Shown: piece by piece, positions 1 to 12,860 of the stretch
Layout: the number at the start of each line of letters is the position of its first letter
Numbering within the stretch: the first letter of the stretch is position 1
Assembly (NCBI GenBank): GCA_031308135.1
Contig: JAHLJT010000631.1
Span: 152,517,425 to 152,581,424 of the forward strand
DNA: 64,000 nucleotides
Source of the DNA: Acheta domesticus
Lineage: Eukaryota; Arthropoda; Insecta; Orthoptera; Gryllidae
Reading direction: 5' to 3'
Translations under genes and position numbers: made by a program
Notes under the pieces: model-generated
Database searches by the model: none
What the model saw: only the letters and a program-made list of their open reading frames with translations
What the model was told of the DNA's origin: nothing

Positions 1-88
1 AGTTCTTAGTTTTCTATTTTAGTCCAGAATGTTACGATACAGGTAGTGGAAAAAAGTAAATTGGAGAAGTAATATCTGAGCCGACATC

Positions 89-400
89 TTGGCAAAGAAG
101 TGGGTCATGTGCCTAGGAAACGCAGAGCAGATTGGTTTTCGTTGGCCTTGGAAATGGGGCGCAGGGCGGCGCGGAGCGGCGCGGGGCGGCCGAGCTCACA
201 ATGGCGGGAAGCGCCGGCGCCACAATGGGCGGCCGGAAGGAGGGGGGGGCGCCATTCAACGCGGGGCAGCGCTCGTCGCCCGGCTCTGCACGCGTTGCCA
301 CATGCGCCGATGCAAACGCCCCCCCCCGCCGAATACCACCTGGCTGACAAACGGCTGTTGTAGCAGCGCGGGATTTACAGGTCGTCGGCCCAAATGAAGA
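89..400. other. CpG-dense GC-rich islet
   Basis: About 300 bp of very GC-rich, CpG-dense sequence sits abruptly in AT-rich flanks. Several frames stay open here, but all are low-complexity (Arg, Ala, Gly and Pro rich), overlap on both strands and show no domain, so I read them as by-products of base composition. It may be a promoter-type CpG island or a first exon with UTR. Nothing else in it decides between these. Confidence 0.45.
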
Positions 401-3400
401 AATGTAGGTAGAATGTGGATTCAACACTTGAAAATATTTTAAAAATATGTTTGGTGGAAGCCAAAATAACCAATCTCACCATTACATCAAACACAATTTA
501 CTCAAAAGTACTCCGTGTTGTCAAAGTTTTTCAGAGAAATATCCATATCCGAATGTGGAGCCCATGAATTTCTTCTTATCGACAAGTTATCCTCCCAAAG
601 TACCCATGACACATCAGCTTTATTAACCTAGTGTGAAAAATAAACTTAATCAGTCGAAGAAAACAACTTGCTACGACTACGGAAAATCAAACTTTCAATG
701 GAATATCCAATACCCACTGAAGTAAGAAACATTTTACTTTCCCGCACTTACTAACGTAAGAAGAGAAAATTTTGTAATCGTGCGCCGGAAAACGACAAAT
801 TTTCGACACAAAAACCAAAGGAAATAGAGAAAATTAATACGAGAAAGTCTGTGTTATTCTGTAGCTCCACTAGTTGAATATTTGATATAGCGTTTTGAAG
901 CAGTATATTCTTTTGTTTACTGTGACTTGCTATTTCTTTCCTTTTTTTAGTTGATGTTAGAAAGGCTGAGTTTTGCAAATCAATGAGTATTTAAAGCAAG
1001 TGGTAATTGCAGTTTTGTCTCTCTACTGTAAACAGAGAAGACCAACCATAAACTTAAAAAAGAAACCACGGAAAGGAGAGGAAACAGCCGAGCTGTGGAA
1101 GTGAATGATACAACTTCAAAACGAGGTAAATATGCTTTTTTAGGGTTGCAAGAGAACAATGAATAAGTATGTCTTCCTCCGCTGGAGGGTTAACGCAATG
1201 AAAATCGAGCTATGCGACGTGAATGATGAGTGTGGCCAAGCCCCTGAAATTTATGAGACACCATTATGACACAATAATTTTTTACATGAAGATGGTTGGC
1301 TGCAAAGCTAAGTAATTTTGCGCAGTTGTAATTTCAGTACTTGCTATGAAAATGAGTGATAGCCGTGATTCGTCTTATTTGATCAAAGTGTGAAATTAGA
1401 GACTGGGACCATGAATATGTCAGATATCTTGAGGTTGAAATTACATCGGTATGACACGACGTATGCACGGACTTCAAGCAGTTGCATAAACAATTAGTTA
1501 AATGTGGTTTACAGATTGTCTGATTCTAATAAAATACATAATAAATTGAAAGCCCGCAGATACATATTTTACTTCAAGTTCAGCAGCTGTATATTGATAA
1601 AAGAAAAAACATGCTGCCAGGGAACATGGTGAAGGTTTTTTTTTCTCATTTGCAACGCATTCTACGACGCTCCTTAAAAATACAGTAAGAAGTACGATTG
1701 AAATTATCAAAAAAAATATGAGGAATGAAAAACATTGTTCATCCGGACAGTGCTGTATTAGACATTGCTTTAATGTTTAAAGATTTGCTTAGAAATGTCC
1801 TCTAGAATATTTGTACATTTGTATCATTTTTGTGACACCTACTCCATTCGCGTTGAGTCTCACATCTTTCTCAAGTCTCAAATTCAGTATTTTGGAAACA
1901 TGAAGGAATTTTTCGCAAGAAAGTTATTCAGAAGTTGCTCCCCATGCTCTCTTAGCATTGGATTTGGTAAGTTCTGGAACATACAGTGCAACATTGAGTC
2001 CTAAGCTCTATTGCATCCAACAGTGCAAAATTAAATCTCAAATATCTATAATATATTATCTTACCCGTAGGCTCAGTTATATGCAGTATTCAAATATTTT
2101 TTTGATTATATTTAACGCTTCAATATTTAAAGACAACTACATTTATTTGTTCATCAACTCATATACATATTAGTCATTGCAAAACAGGGTCTCTCTCCTT
2201 AGCAACATTGCCGAGAACCTCTTGTCTTCATCTTCAGGCTGTATTGCATACAAAATATTGTACTAAATATGAGTACCATTAAGTATTTTCCTAAATTCAC
2301 ATTATAAATACGTACTGTGATAATTACCAATATTAAACTATGTAAATAATATAAATATAATAAATAAAAGTAAAATAATAAAATACGCGAACTCCCAATA
2401 AAAGTATGTGAATGTGAATTGAAACAAGATAGACCAAGTATCTCATCAAAATATGTGAGTAGATTTTACTTTTTCTTCTGTAATGTCAAAATATAATTTG
2501 CGAGATGTACAGTAATGTGTATAGGTAGATTTTAATGTGTTAACTAACTACTTTGTGGCGTGAGATTTAGGCTGATGTAATGGTAATTGACACGTAACTA
2601 TATTTACATGGAAATAAGATAATTACTTTATGTTCGATGTTTACCTACTGGGTAAGTTATTACTATTGTTATCCAAGTAGTTTTCTAAACACAATCTGAA
2701 TTAATTTTTTATTATCAATTTCAAACTCTACGTGTTTGGATTTAAAACAATTGGAAAAGGAAGCTTTTCTATGTATGTAGAAGTATTTAATTGATGAAGA
2801 AAATATAGGTTAAGGACGTCCAAGTTGTTAATTATTGCTGCAGCAATTCAATAATGATTGTTGCTAACTTTTAAAGAACTGCCTACTCTTACTCTAATTG
2901 TTCGAGTGCAAACTTGATTTTGTTGTTCAAGTAGGCAAGTCAAAAACTATTAATGCTTTCCAGAAACAAAACTGTACGATTTCGGTTAAAGGACAAAACA
3001 TGCTAAAGAATCCAAAAACATGAAACTCACAGCATAACAGGAAGGTTCGTAATATTGCAAAACACCCAGAAATAGTTTCTGCCTTATTAATGTTTCAGTG
3101 TTTGTCTTTTAAAAATTAAAACCAAGATAATGTTTAATTGTGGCAATTCTTTAGTATTAAGTACAGAAAGTATAAACTGTGGGAAAAAAGTGAGAGCTTG
3201 GAAAAATGTTTTTCGAAGGTAGTCATGGTAAATCACGAAATGACATATTATAAAAGCATAATTGCCTTGAAAATAATTTTTTAATTTTTTTTTATTTATT
3301 CCGGCTTGGCGAATGGCCCTCTGCAGCCGCATAAGATAAATATAATAATAATAGATATATACTTAGATAAGCATTTGTGGAATGTCATTCAATAGAATAT

Positions 3401-4322
3401 TAGGGTTACAATTGCTATTGTTAATACTAATATTATTGTTGTTTAATATGTGTTAAAACAAATTATTCATTTAATGACTGTTACTTTTAGTTGTAGAATT
3501 TTTAATTGTCAATATGTGAAGCATCAAGAGAGTCTATATTATCCAACTATAAAACTAGATTAATGTATTAACGTACCTATAAATACATAAACTAATATTA
3601 ACTGAAAAAAGGAAATAAGGTGTTTTTGAAAATTGAAAGTCATATTCATTTTTGAGCATTGCTCCTATGGGGTAGGCTTACACATTTACTTCATACCCCT
3701 TTCCACACGAAAGATCACAGAGGAAAGAAAAGTGTGGCGGACAGAAAAGGAGACAGATGATTATTATAGATGAATGCTTGTGATATGGTATATGAGGTGG
3801 TATATGGTGATATGATATATATGGTGGTATATGTATCTAACCACCCGAGCCTTCCAAAGGATTCAAATCCCCACAATGTGCCCCTTCGCATTTACATCAT
3901 GCTCCAAACCCCTGCAACATCCTCGACTTTGACCCACGTAAAAGAGTATGGCAATATAGGTTCATGTGAGTTACGGTGTGGCATGCTTGACGAAATTGAA
4001 ATAGTTTTGGTTCGTGGCTTCTCAATTTTATTTAAAAAATAAAGTTCTTTTTAAATCGTGTTTATGAGATAAAAGATGCTGCGATAAATGTGATAAGAAT
4101 ACAATATAGTCTAAAATATATTTTCATTTAGTCCTCATTCATTGGACTAGTAGTTTTTCAGTTAATCGTGTGATAAAATGTGTTTTTATGACATTATATT
4201 ATTCCATGAAATGCATCTTCATTCTGCCGTACTTCTTGCTACCTGTTGATTTGATAAAATTGACGTTTCTTTACAATTATTTATAAGATAATGTAAGTGG
4301 AGAAATATTCCAATATACATTT
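401..4322. other. AT-rich DNA, no gene recognised
   Basis: No open frame has a recognisable protein signature, and stop codons are dense in all frames. No repeat is shared clearly with the rest of the window. A short GC-richer fragment lies near 3300-3330, and a run of GATATG/GGTATATG-like repeats near 3780-3835. Confidence 0.5.
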
Positions 4323-5024
4323 GAAAAACTAGTGGTGCTTCAGAATGACACAGACTTTCCCGTATTAGTTTTCTATTATGTATACCTTGTACGTTAAACA
4401 ACTAAAATTTTCGAAAAAATGTACATGAACTTAATGAAAGAATCACTATGAAGGACAAATTTTATTTCAAAGAAAAATCTCTATAATTATATTATATAAA
4501 CAACTAAAATTTTCGAAAAAATGTACATGAACTTAATGAAAGAATCACTATGAAGAACAAATTTTATTTCAAAGAAAAATCTCTATAATTTTGTAGTTGT
4601 AGGAAAAGGCTGAAAAATATTTTAACTTTGGCAATTTTTCAAAATTCAGAGTTAGCCGAGAAATTCGGACCTATGCCAAAGAAGAAAAAAATTGGAATCG
4701 TTTTTGAAGAAATTTTGAAAATGTCTGGGAGGTTTCATGTCAAGTACCTCCAAATTTTAAAGAATGTTTTTCAGAATTTCAAAGCTTCAACACGTGTCAG
4801 ATGGACAGGGGTTCTTCAATTTCGAACAAATCCTATAAAGGGTTCAGACACTAGTGATGTTCACAGACAGGCGGACGTTTTGAAAAACACACTTTTTCGT
4901 CATCAGGGACCCCAAAACGTGTATTTCCGATGAAATCTCGAAATCGATTTTCAGCAGTATTACATAACTTTCCCTATACTACGTATATTACTTCGTATAT
5001 ACTTATGTATACGGGAAAGTAAAA
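4323..5024 (+). mobile_element. Family A non-autonomous DNA element, internally deleted copy
   Basis: The copy starts at the family head (ACTAGTGGTGCTTCAGAATG-like) and ends at 4952-5024 with the family terminus: CATTACATAACTTTCCC, a palindromic ACGTAT-rich block, and TACGGGAAAGTAAAA. The same head and terminus recur elsewhere in the window in both orientations. Between them lies AT-rich DNA with GACAGGCGGACG-type runs and no transposase. This copy is shorter than the roughly 1.3-kb copies and carries its own tandem duplication (4396-4590). The superfamily cannot be set from the ends alone. Confidence 0.7.
4396..4590. repeat. Near-perfect 102-bp tandem duplication
   Basis: Two units, starting at 4396 and 4498, are almost identical (GAAGGAC in the first, GAAGAAC in the second). 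The second unit ends near 4590. The near-identity says the duplication is recent compared with the element around it, whose other copies are well diverged. Confidence 0.85.
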
Positions 5025-6271
5025 ATAGGCGTTTTGCTGGTTAGTTTTGGAGAGCTGCACTTCACATGGGAAAACATTGAGGTCACTGGGTCCTAATAGT
5101 ATAATTGTGACTGCATATGTGGTGAGATACACTTCGCGGCAGTTCAAAATTTCACCGCAAGAATTTCGGAAACCATTTATACGTTGCAGTAAATCGACAA
5201 TCAATGAAACACAATACAATGAAACACGCGATAACTAAGACATTTTTGAATAATAAAATCACAATAACCACAGAAGTATCTCGTAAGTCTATTACAGAGA
5301 GATGAAATCAAGAGACAAAAAGGATGCCTGCGCAAGAGAAGTGCATTTTTTCGTGGAGTCGCTTCGTGGGATCCTTTCCCCCATTAGCGCCCCAAGGCAT
5401 CGCCGCCGGCTACCAATTTGCTGCTCCTCATCTCCATTGGCCAACGCGGAACACACTTTTCATTTTGCCCTCCTGTTCAACATTTCTTCCACAGTCGATG
5501 GATTAGAGTTGTTAACGTCACTTTTTAAAAACGTTATTAGTTCATGAAATCTGAAAATTCTCTGTGAAGAGCTTTCCGTTGAAATTCAACATCTTTAAAC
5601 ACATATTGACAATTTTAGGGATAGCAATGGAAAAAAATACTAAAATAAAAAATTTGTTTCTTTTTACTCCTTTCACTACATGTCCTTGTACAGAGCCCAC
5701 TTACGACGGTTATGGCATTGGAAGCAGTGATTCAGCAGTGACAGAACCCATTCATCTAGAATGACTTCCCACTGAGTATTCATTGTACATTCTTTATCAA
5801 AATGACAGGAAGAAAAGAACGTACAGGGAGGAACATCGAGAATAAACTATCTTAATTATTCTGCATATCCTTAATCAATGTGTCATGAAATAAATGACAA
5901 ATGCTTTGAAACAAATTTTGAATTAAGTTGAAATGAGCGTTTTTGGTAAGAATTTATAAGAAAATATGCTCTTATCCTTTAACCTGTTTTTTGAAAAGGA
6001 ATTGATTTCCCGCTACGACTACATGGAGAACGATAATTTGATAACTATATTTCCTACTGAACTCTACAAGGCTTGCACAGATCGTGAAGTTATATTTACG
6101 TCCAGAAGCAAATCAAGGGGCCATCTTAGCATTCGCTCAAGGGGTCAGGGTAACTGGACGAAAATCCTGATCAAAATGGGGCTCACTGATCCAGAAGCGG
6201 AGGCACAATACTTGTTACAGGTTGTTCATAGTTACACAGTACAAAAAATTATACATTATGTGTCATTACTA
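5025..6271. other. No gene recognised
   Basis: Mostly AT-rich DNA. A mildly GC-richer patch at about 5300-5470 has short open frames without any motif. The open frame from 5966 to 6406 runs out of unique DNA into a family A copy at 6272, which argues against it being a real gene. Confidence 0.5.
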
Positions 6272-6700
6272 ACTAGTGGTGTTACAGAATGGCACAGACT
6301 TTCCCATATTACCTTTCTATTTCCTTGGGTCTTGGCTAGCTATTTGGAATTGTCTCATACTCTTGCCAGCTGCAATCTATCGCCGCTCAAAATACATTTT
6401 TTTTGAGATTTTCTTAATTTTACGTTTTCTATTTGAGAGAAAGGAAATATTAATTTTAGAATATTAAAAACATAAAAATCTCGTCCTAAAGGGCAAATTT
6501 ATTTTAAAAATTTGTAGCTTTTTTAAGAAAATGGCGTTATGGCCCTAAAAATGTGAAAGTTGATGCTCTTTTTCACAGAAAATGTTTGAGTTTTCAAAAC
6601 ACTTCATTTAAAGTAATTTAAAGCACTTACACTAACAAATATAATGTTTACAAATTGCTGGTAATGTTCACAATCAAGGTGTGAGAGATCTTAAAAAAAT
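6272..6700 (+). mobile_element. Family A element, 3'-truncated copy
   Basis: Begins with the family head (ACTAGTGGTGTTACAGAATG), followed by the shared internal blocks (GCCGCTCAAAATACATTTTT, then ATTAATTTTAGAATATTAAA, then AAAATGGCGTT). It fades after the GTGAGAGATCTT block near 6700, beside the RT relic. The palindromic terminus is missing. Confidence 0.7.
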
Positions 6701-7745
6701 TGTGTAATTTTTCTTCTTCTTCTTCGGCATTTCCCCTTCAGAAGTTTGCTGTTTTCGACCTCCACAGATCTCGGTTTTCCCAATCACCAGATCTTAAACT
6801 TCTGTCCTCGATGGCTTCTTTGATGTATTTTTCCCATTCCAGAGTTGGCCTTCCTCTCTTCTTTCTTCTTGATGGTTGCCATTCCAAAATTTTCTTTGGC
6901 CATCTTCCTTCTGGCATTCTCTGGACGCGTCCATACCATTGGAGTGCTGTTTTCTAATCTTTTAGTAATTGAACAAATTACCTCCATACATCCTCACCTC
7001 GGACTTTATCATACCGTGTTAAATGTAAACATCTCCTCATATAGTCCATTTACTCCATTTGCATTTTGTCTCTGATTTTTTTGTTTGGGGCTACATTTTT
7101 CTTTCATATAGGACTATATTTTCAACCACGGTATGGAATATTCTTTTCTTTATTTCTTGTCGTATATTGCTATTCCCTATCACACTGGGTAGAGCTTTTG
7201 TTGCTTTCTTCCCCATTATTATTCTGGAGTTAATATCCTTATCACATGGGTCAGTGTTTAAAGTAGTTACAGGATTTAATTTTATTACCTTCTATTGTTA
7301 TGTTCACTAAAGTTCTTCCAATACACATGCATTCGGTTTTATTAAAATTTATATCCACACCCCATCTGCTATATTCTTCTTCAAGTTTCCTTAGCATATA
7401 TTCATTGTCCTCTTCATCTTGAGTCATTAGTATTTGATCATTCGCATATAGGAGAGAGTGAAGGTTGTCTCCAATTTCACTTCCCATGCGCCGAACACCT
7501 TGTATGTAGAGATTGCTCAAGATAAAAATTTAACAAAATTGGCGATAAACCACATCCTTATTTAAGACTTTTGTTTACCAATATATTCTTATATAATTTC
7601 TTGACAATGTGGATCCACTTTTCTTTTATTTTTACTCTTCTCATTGCCTCCCATAGCTTACTTCGCGAAATACTATCATAGGCTTTTTCAAGACCTATAA
7701 ATGTCAGGTAAAGATCTACATTGATGTTTTTGCATTTTTTATTAT
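6690..7745 (-). pseudogene. Decayed LINE reverse transcriptase, 3' half
   Basis: Read on the minus strand in several frames, the segment gives, in order: an RT domain with the FIGLEKAYDSISRSKLWEA block; a YANDQIL catalytic block (codons at 7437-7448) where family members normally have YADD; the downstream block with GVDINFNKTECM; a thumb-like block with KALPSVIGNSN and KKRIFHTVVENIVLYE; and a C-terminal tail resembling KRLENSTPMVWTRPEN. This order is typical of RTE-like or similar endonuclease LINEs. Frameshifts, stops (one after NKSLK) and the YAND change mean the protein is dead. The 5' half, with the endonuclease, is missing. Assignment to non-LTR RT is firm; the clade is an inference. Confidence 0.8.
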
Positions 7746-8124
7746 TTATTATTTATTTTATTATTTGCATGCATGATTTATCTTAAACAATAAATAGTTC
7801 AGGCAGGATCATCTCAATCGAAAATCACTTTGCCCCTCACTCAAACTAGATATTTCTTTTTCTATTTTTTACTCAAAATACTAGAGACCAATCTTGCTAT
7901 TCAAAAACATAAGTATTTTTTTCGAAAAATTGTGTCAGGCAATTTTGTATTTTCTTTAAACCATTTTATCTTAAAAACCGCATAACGTTTTTTTTTATTA
8001 AATTGAGACCTGAGACAGCATAGAGAAAGCTTAAGAAAATGGTGCAGGTTTCATATTCGTTGAAATGCCTGATTTTGCAAAACGTTTAAAATTTTTTTAA
8101 AATTTTGGCGTCTTTCTATAACAA
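7737..8124. other. Low-complexity AT-rich segment, no gene
   Basis: A TTTATTATTTATTATTTATT-like run at about 7737-7770 is followed by AT-rich DNA with poly-T stretches. No coding sequence is recognised. Confidence 0.5.
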
Positions 8125-8454
8125 TAATTGTGAAGATACGATTGTTTTTCTTAATTAAATATGCTCATCAATAATTGATCTTCAAATAAGGTCATGTTGA
8201 ATGTTTTGAAAATATGAGTAGTTTTTCTATAATTTCCTGACAAACATAATAGCCCGCTCGGAATTGACTGCGCTTCGTTTTCGTCGTTTTCTTACAACTA
8301 CAATTTTAAAAATACATTTTTTCTCAATTAAATCTACTTATCAAAACTACATCTTCAAAAAAGGTCATGGTTTTCTCAAAATACGAGTAGTTTTTCTACA
8401 CTTTTGTGACAAACATAATAGCCCGCTGTAAATTTACTGCACTTCGGACAGCTG
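8125..8454. repeat. Diverged tandem duplication, about 170-bp period
   Basis: Two units each hold, in order, AATTAAAT, ATCTTCAAA, AAGGTCATG, GAGTAGTTTTTCTA, GACAAACATAATAGCCCGCT and a closing ACTGCxCTTCG. The first copy of the AATAGCCCGCT block is near 8250 and the second near 8424. Differences throughout show it is old. It may be a satellite unit pair. Confidence 0.7.
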
Positions 8455-9097
8455 GATGCGTGGTATATTAGAATTTGCAACTTTGTACATTATTTCTTTG
8501 TTCGTTTCTTGCATTCGATCTTTTGTTATACATTTGCATATTAATATTTTAGAAATTGTTTATTTTGAAATATTTGAAATAAAAAGTAAAAAAATTAACA
8601 GCTCTTAGAGTAGCGACAATGTAGGGTCTTCAACAATGGACTTTTTTTATTTGCTCTCGCGAATTACGTGTGATTGTTGTGACCTGATGGAGCTGTATGA
8701 AATGGAGTTATAATTGTCTCATATGTGTTGATATTTGCATGAAAATACTTAGTTTCCGCACCAAATGCTGTACCATTTATAGTGGGTAAAGTCCATGTTG
8801 CATGGTTTTAGAATACACTTTTCTAATTATGACCCTATGGAATGCGTATCTATATTGTTTAGGGTATTAGGATTCTTTTTTCAATACAGGTTTACAAAAC
8901 TTTTGTATTCTATTTTTATGCAGTTGAAGAATTCACATAGTTCTGACAACACGTCGGTGGAAACAGTGAGTTATTCGCTTCGTGGTTGAATTGGACGTTT
9001 TCAATTAATAGCTAAGATGTTAGTAGCGCATAAAGTGCAATATTTCCGTACTACCTACGTGTTTCCAATAACGTGGGAAAGTATGTGCTGTTGTAGT
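8455..9097. other. No gene recognised; reversed family A-like head at its end
   Basis: AT-rich and non-coding as far as I can see. At about 9040-9097, on the minus strand, lies a variant element head (GTACCACTAG, GGGAAAGTATG, TTTCCAATAA). It matches the variant head on the plus strand at about 63497-63545. Confidence 0.5.
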
Positions 9098-10401
9098 ACC
9101 ACTAGTTTACTTTCTTGCGCTTATGAAGGAACATCTTAAGAAGAGAAAGCCAGGTACTGTTGCACGAAAAAATGGCGAATTTTTGGCAGAAAAACTCTTA
9201 ATTTAGGGCCCTGGTAACGAAAAGGTGAATAAATCCAGTTGCTAAATTTAGAAAAAACTAATTGTGCCACAGAATAGAACAGACTGTCACGTATTAGTTT
9301 CCTGTTTCGTTTGGTCTCGGGTAGCAATTCGGACTTGCCAATACTCTTGACAGCTACCCAAACTACATTTTTTGGCATTTTATTAATTTTTCAATTTCTT
9401 AACAGTAGATCAATAATATTATTTTAAGAATATTAAAAACAGTTAACCGTGTCCGCAATGGCAATATTCATTTAAAGATTTGCAGCCGTTTTCAAGAAAA
9501 TGGCGTTTAAGCGCTACTGTAAATGCGAAATTTGGAGCTCTTTTTCACAGAAAAGCTTTGAGTTTTCGAAAATCTTCATTTCAAGTCATTGAAAACACTA
9601 GCTTTCACAAATTCAGTAGTGTTTTTAGATTACTGAAAATGTGCTTTTTAACTGTATGAGAAACTTTCAAAAAAATAACTTTTGTGTAATTTTTGAAAAA
9701 AAACAAAATAATACCCCAAAATAAACTATTCGCTCTATCCATTCGAAAAGTTTGAACACAAAATTTGAAGGGATTCTGAAAATACGGAATTTTGAGCTAG
9801 TGTTCACAGAAAACTATTTAATTTTCGAGAAACTTTATTTGACATTATTTAAAACACATGTACTCATTAATATAATAATGTGAACAAATTGCCGCTAATG
9901 TAAATATTAACAACGTGAGAGACAAGTAAAAAAATACGTTTTTGCAATTTTTGAAAAAAAAAGAATTGAGCAATATGACGTTAATGTCATCTCATAGAGC
10001 ATATTTGGCACTATCCATACAAAAGTTTAAAGAAAAAATTTGGAGCTGTTTTTGAGAAAATTTTGAAAATGCCCGGGGGGCTTCATGTAAAGTACTCTCA
10101 AATTTTGAGGAAAGTTTTTTAAAAATAGAGGCGCCTTGAGTGGATGCAGATCGACCGGGGAATATCGCATTTTCGAAGAAATCGCACGAATGGTTTACGC
10201 GCTAGTGTTGTTCACCGACGGACAGACAGACGGACAGACGGACGGACGGACGTTTTGAAAAGACCCACTCTTTTGGTATCAGGGCACCTCAAAACGTGTA
10301 TTTCCAATGAAATCTCGAAATCGATTTTCCTCAGCATTACATAACTTTCCCTATACTACATATATTACTCCATATTCACGTACGTATACGGGAAAGTAAA
10401 A
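9098..10401 (+). mobile_element. Family A element, near full-length copy
   Basis: A degenerate left terminus (TTTACTTTCTTGCGC, then GCACGAAAAAATGGCGAAT) leads into the family interior. The interior has the AGAATATTAAA block, several AAAATGGCGTT-like blocks and a GGACAGACGGACGG run at about 10218-10250. The copy ends at 10332-10401 with CAGCATTACATAACTTTCCC and ACGTATACGGGAAAGTAAAA. No transposase is encoded. It is one of the longest copies here, at about 1.3 kb. Confidence 0.75.
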
Positions 10402-10860
10402 TCGTCTAACACATGGTGTAGCCAGAATACATGCTTTATTGCTTCTTGATACCGAAAACTCGATTGGCGAGAAAACGTCTGTCCATCTGTCAGTCTTTCT
10501 TCGAACAACACTAGCGACTTAACTATTCAGCGCATTCTCTCCAAAACTGATATTCTCTAATAGATCTGGTTGATGTTGCGGCTCCTGGAATTTGAAATGG
10601 ACTTACTAAGTTTCAGGGGTACTTTACATGAAACCCATGGGACATTTTCAAAAGAACGGAGGCAACAATTTTGATAAACGTTTGGTGTTGGATAGTCGTA
10701 AGAACGTTTATGAAAATGGTCCAGTTCTCATGTTGGTTGAAAACTTTGATTTTTCGAATATTGAAAAAGCTCAAAAGTTTTTCGACGCCTTTTTACAAAA
10801 CCAGTTGTATTGTACCGCTACTGAGCTCTGGTGGAATATATTAAGGACCACGAGCTGTTA
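10402..10860 (-). repeat. Junction piece plus diverged reversed family A-like sequence
   Basis: 10402-10460 (GGTGTAGCCAGAATACATG, CTTGATACCG) recurs at about 51676-51730. From about 10480 the sequence resembles a strongly diverged family A 3' part on the minus strand: CTGTCCATCTGTCAGTC stands for the GACAGACGGACGG run, and TACTTTACATGAAACCCATG for the usual CATGAAGCCCCCCGG block. The open frame at 10628-10861 therefore lies in repeat DNA. Confidence 0.45.
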
Positions 10861-12639
10861 GCGAAAGGCAAGAAACAATGACCGTGCTGCATCAACCTAC
10901 ATTTTATTAAAATTATTTGTTTTCCCCATTTGTGTTGTGTTCATACCAAACTAACTGCGACAATCGTGAAGATTGACCTGTAAAAATTTAGTATCTTTTC
11001 ATACACTAGTATTTGTGGTGTCAGTGTCGGTTACACGTCATTGAATTCACTTTTATTAGTGTAGATGACCTAGAGTCATACATGAATATTTATAAAATGG
11101 GACAGAGACAAAGAACGCAGGGGGTGGCTTGGGCCGCCTGAAATTAAGCAGACTCCAGGAAGCATCTCAGGAATATTCTGTGGTGCTGGGTCGGGATACG
11201 ATGCAAATTATGTTATTGTACATGTTGATATAATTGTACAGTCAAAGTGATGATGCATGTTTAGTAACAAAAAAGGAAAGAGAATCTCACGAAATATATG
11301 CATTTACATTTTTTTTCGAATTCTATATGTACACATTATCGGCAAACTGTGGTCGACTGCGATCGTAATTTTAAAGACCATTATGAATTGGCGGTGGCAT
11401 AGACAACAAAGTCGGCACATTACGTCGCCGTTGACGTTACCATTCGGCAATTTGTGGACGAAGCGGATGGCGCATTGCTAGCAGCATCTCGGGATGATTT
11501 TCCGTAGCGACTTTTCGCCGTGCGCAAATGCCGCCCTCGAAGTCCAGGTGAGCCACAAGAGGCCACGAACGGACAGTGAATATGATGTCGATGGCCAAAA
11601 TCGATAACGTGTTTTACACTTACACGTACATCGGTTGCCTCTTATACTATTCCGGCTGTCAGACGACACCGGAGTGTATGTGCGAAAAATGTCGCACATG
11701 TGAGACGTGCGTGAACATGATTATAATAGTTAGTACAGTGATTTCACACAGTCAATGTCTGCTTGAATCTATATGTTCCAGAATCTTTCTATTCACCATT
11801 CTGAATCTTTCTGTCTGCAGCCTAAATCTGTTCTGCGTGAATCGTCTGATCTCACAATCTCTCTTCTCGCTTGTATTTCGTGGCCCCCCGACCATCACGT
11901 GATCGCTGGCCGTGTTCGCATTCACTATTTTTACCTTCTTTGAGGACATTCTACGAAGCTCATGGGATTATTGATTAGATGTGCCCCACTCTTCCTGACC
12001 TCGACCTCTGTTTATAGCAAGGGTAACGTTGTCCTTTTGAGAATTGGGGGAAGACGGCTGGGGCGCCGCGTGCGAGCGGTTTGATGATAGAAACCAAAAA
12101 GGCTCGCCTCGGCTCGTTCCTAACGAGAAGTGGGATTTGCTCCCAGAGATTTCTTGGGCGACTCCATGCGAAACAAATTTGGTGTGGAGGGTTGGCGCTA
12201 GAGCGAACGCTTCTGCAATGTGTTCACGACTTGTGAATTGAAGTCAAATACTGTAACATGACATTAAGATAACTTCGCAGTCCAGAATAGTAGACGCCAG
12301 TGTGCTTGTTGCTTTTGTCGCAATTAGTGACTCTTACCAATATGCCTTTGTGAATCATGTCTCCTAGCATATATTGTCTTACAATTTTGACGATGTCTTA
12401 AAATCATAAAATATATATTTTGAATAAAAATTGCAATTTTGTTGTTAATTTAAAAAAAATTGATAAACATTATATAGAAGTTCTAAATCATATATTACTA
12501 GTTATGTACGTACAATTTATGTACATATTATGTTATTTATTAATCGACTATCCTCCAAGTCTTTCTTATTGTCTTCTTCTTCTAAAAATGTCTTTAGGTG
12601 CTGGAGTTTAATCACAGATCATAGATAATCATAGATCTA
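10861..12639. other. No gene recognised
   Basis: 11380-12240 is of more balanced base composition and has several short overlapping frames on both strands, none with a recognisable motif. Host exons cannot be excluded here but I cannot support one. Confidence 0.4.
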
Positions 12640-12860
12640 TGTAGGTGGCGTTGGTTTAATTTCCGGCAAGTTGGCAGCACCAAAACGTGAAGAAACGAGT
12701 TTTTTTGGTTGGACATTTCTTAGAATCTTATGACCGGCTCCGAAAACAAATTATTAGTTCCCCGTCAGGAGAGCGAGACTCTTTGAGTGACACATCGTAT
12801 GTCTCGATTGGTGCGCGGGAAGTGGCCTAACCGAGAGATAGAACCGCACATCCGCACACT
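12640..12860 (+). repeat. Dispersed repeat, copy 1 (inverted relative to 21190-21410)
   Basis: This segment matches the reverse complement of 21190-21410 through ordered blocks: CTTAGAATCTT, AAAACAAAT, AGTTCC, GAGACxxxCGAGAC, TGTCTCGA, CGGGAAGTG and CTAACCG. Divergence is high, so it is an old family. No coding sequence or superfamily could be recognised. Confidence 0.6.

Noticed and set aside
89..400. Several overlapping open frames of 70-104 codons in the GC-rich islet
   Set aside because: They occur in all frames on both strands, are low-complexity Arg/Ala/Gly/Pro, and follow from few AT-rich stop codons in GC-rich DNA.
5966..6406. 146-codon plus-strand frame
   Set aside because: Its second half lies in a family A repeat copy, so the frame is a fusion of unique DNA and repeat and not a conserved gene.
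10218..10252. GGACAGACGGACGG repeats as a CRISPR-like or minisatellite array
   Set aside because: It is a short internal microsatellite present in the same place of several family A copies.
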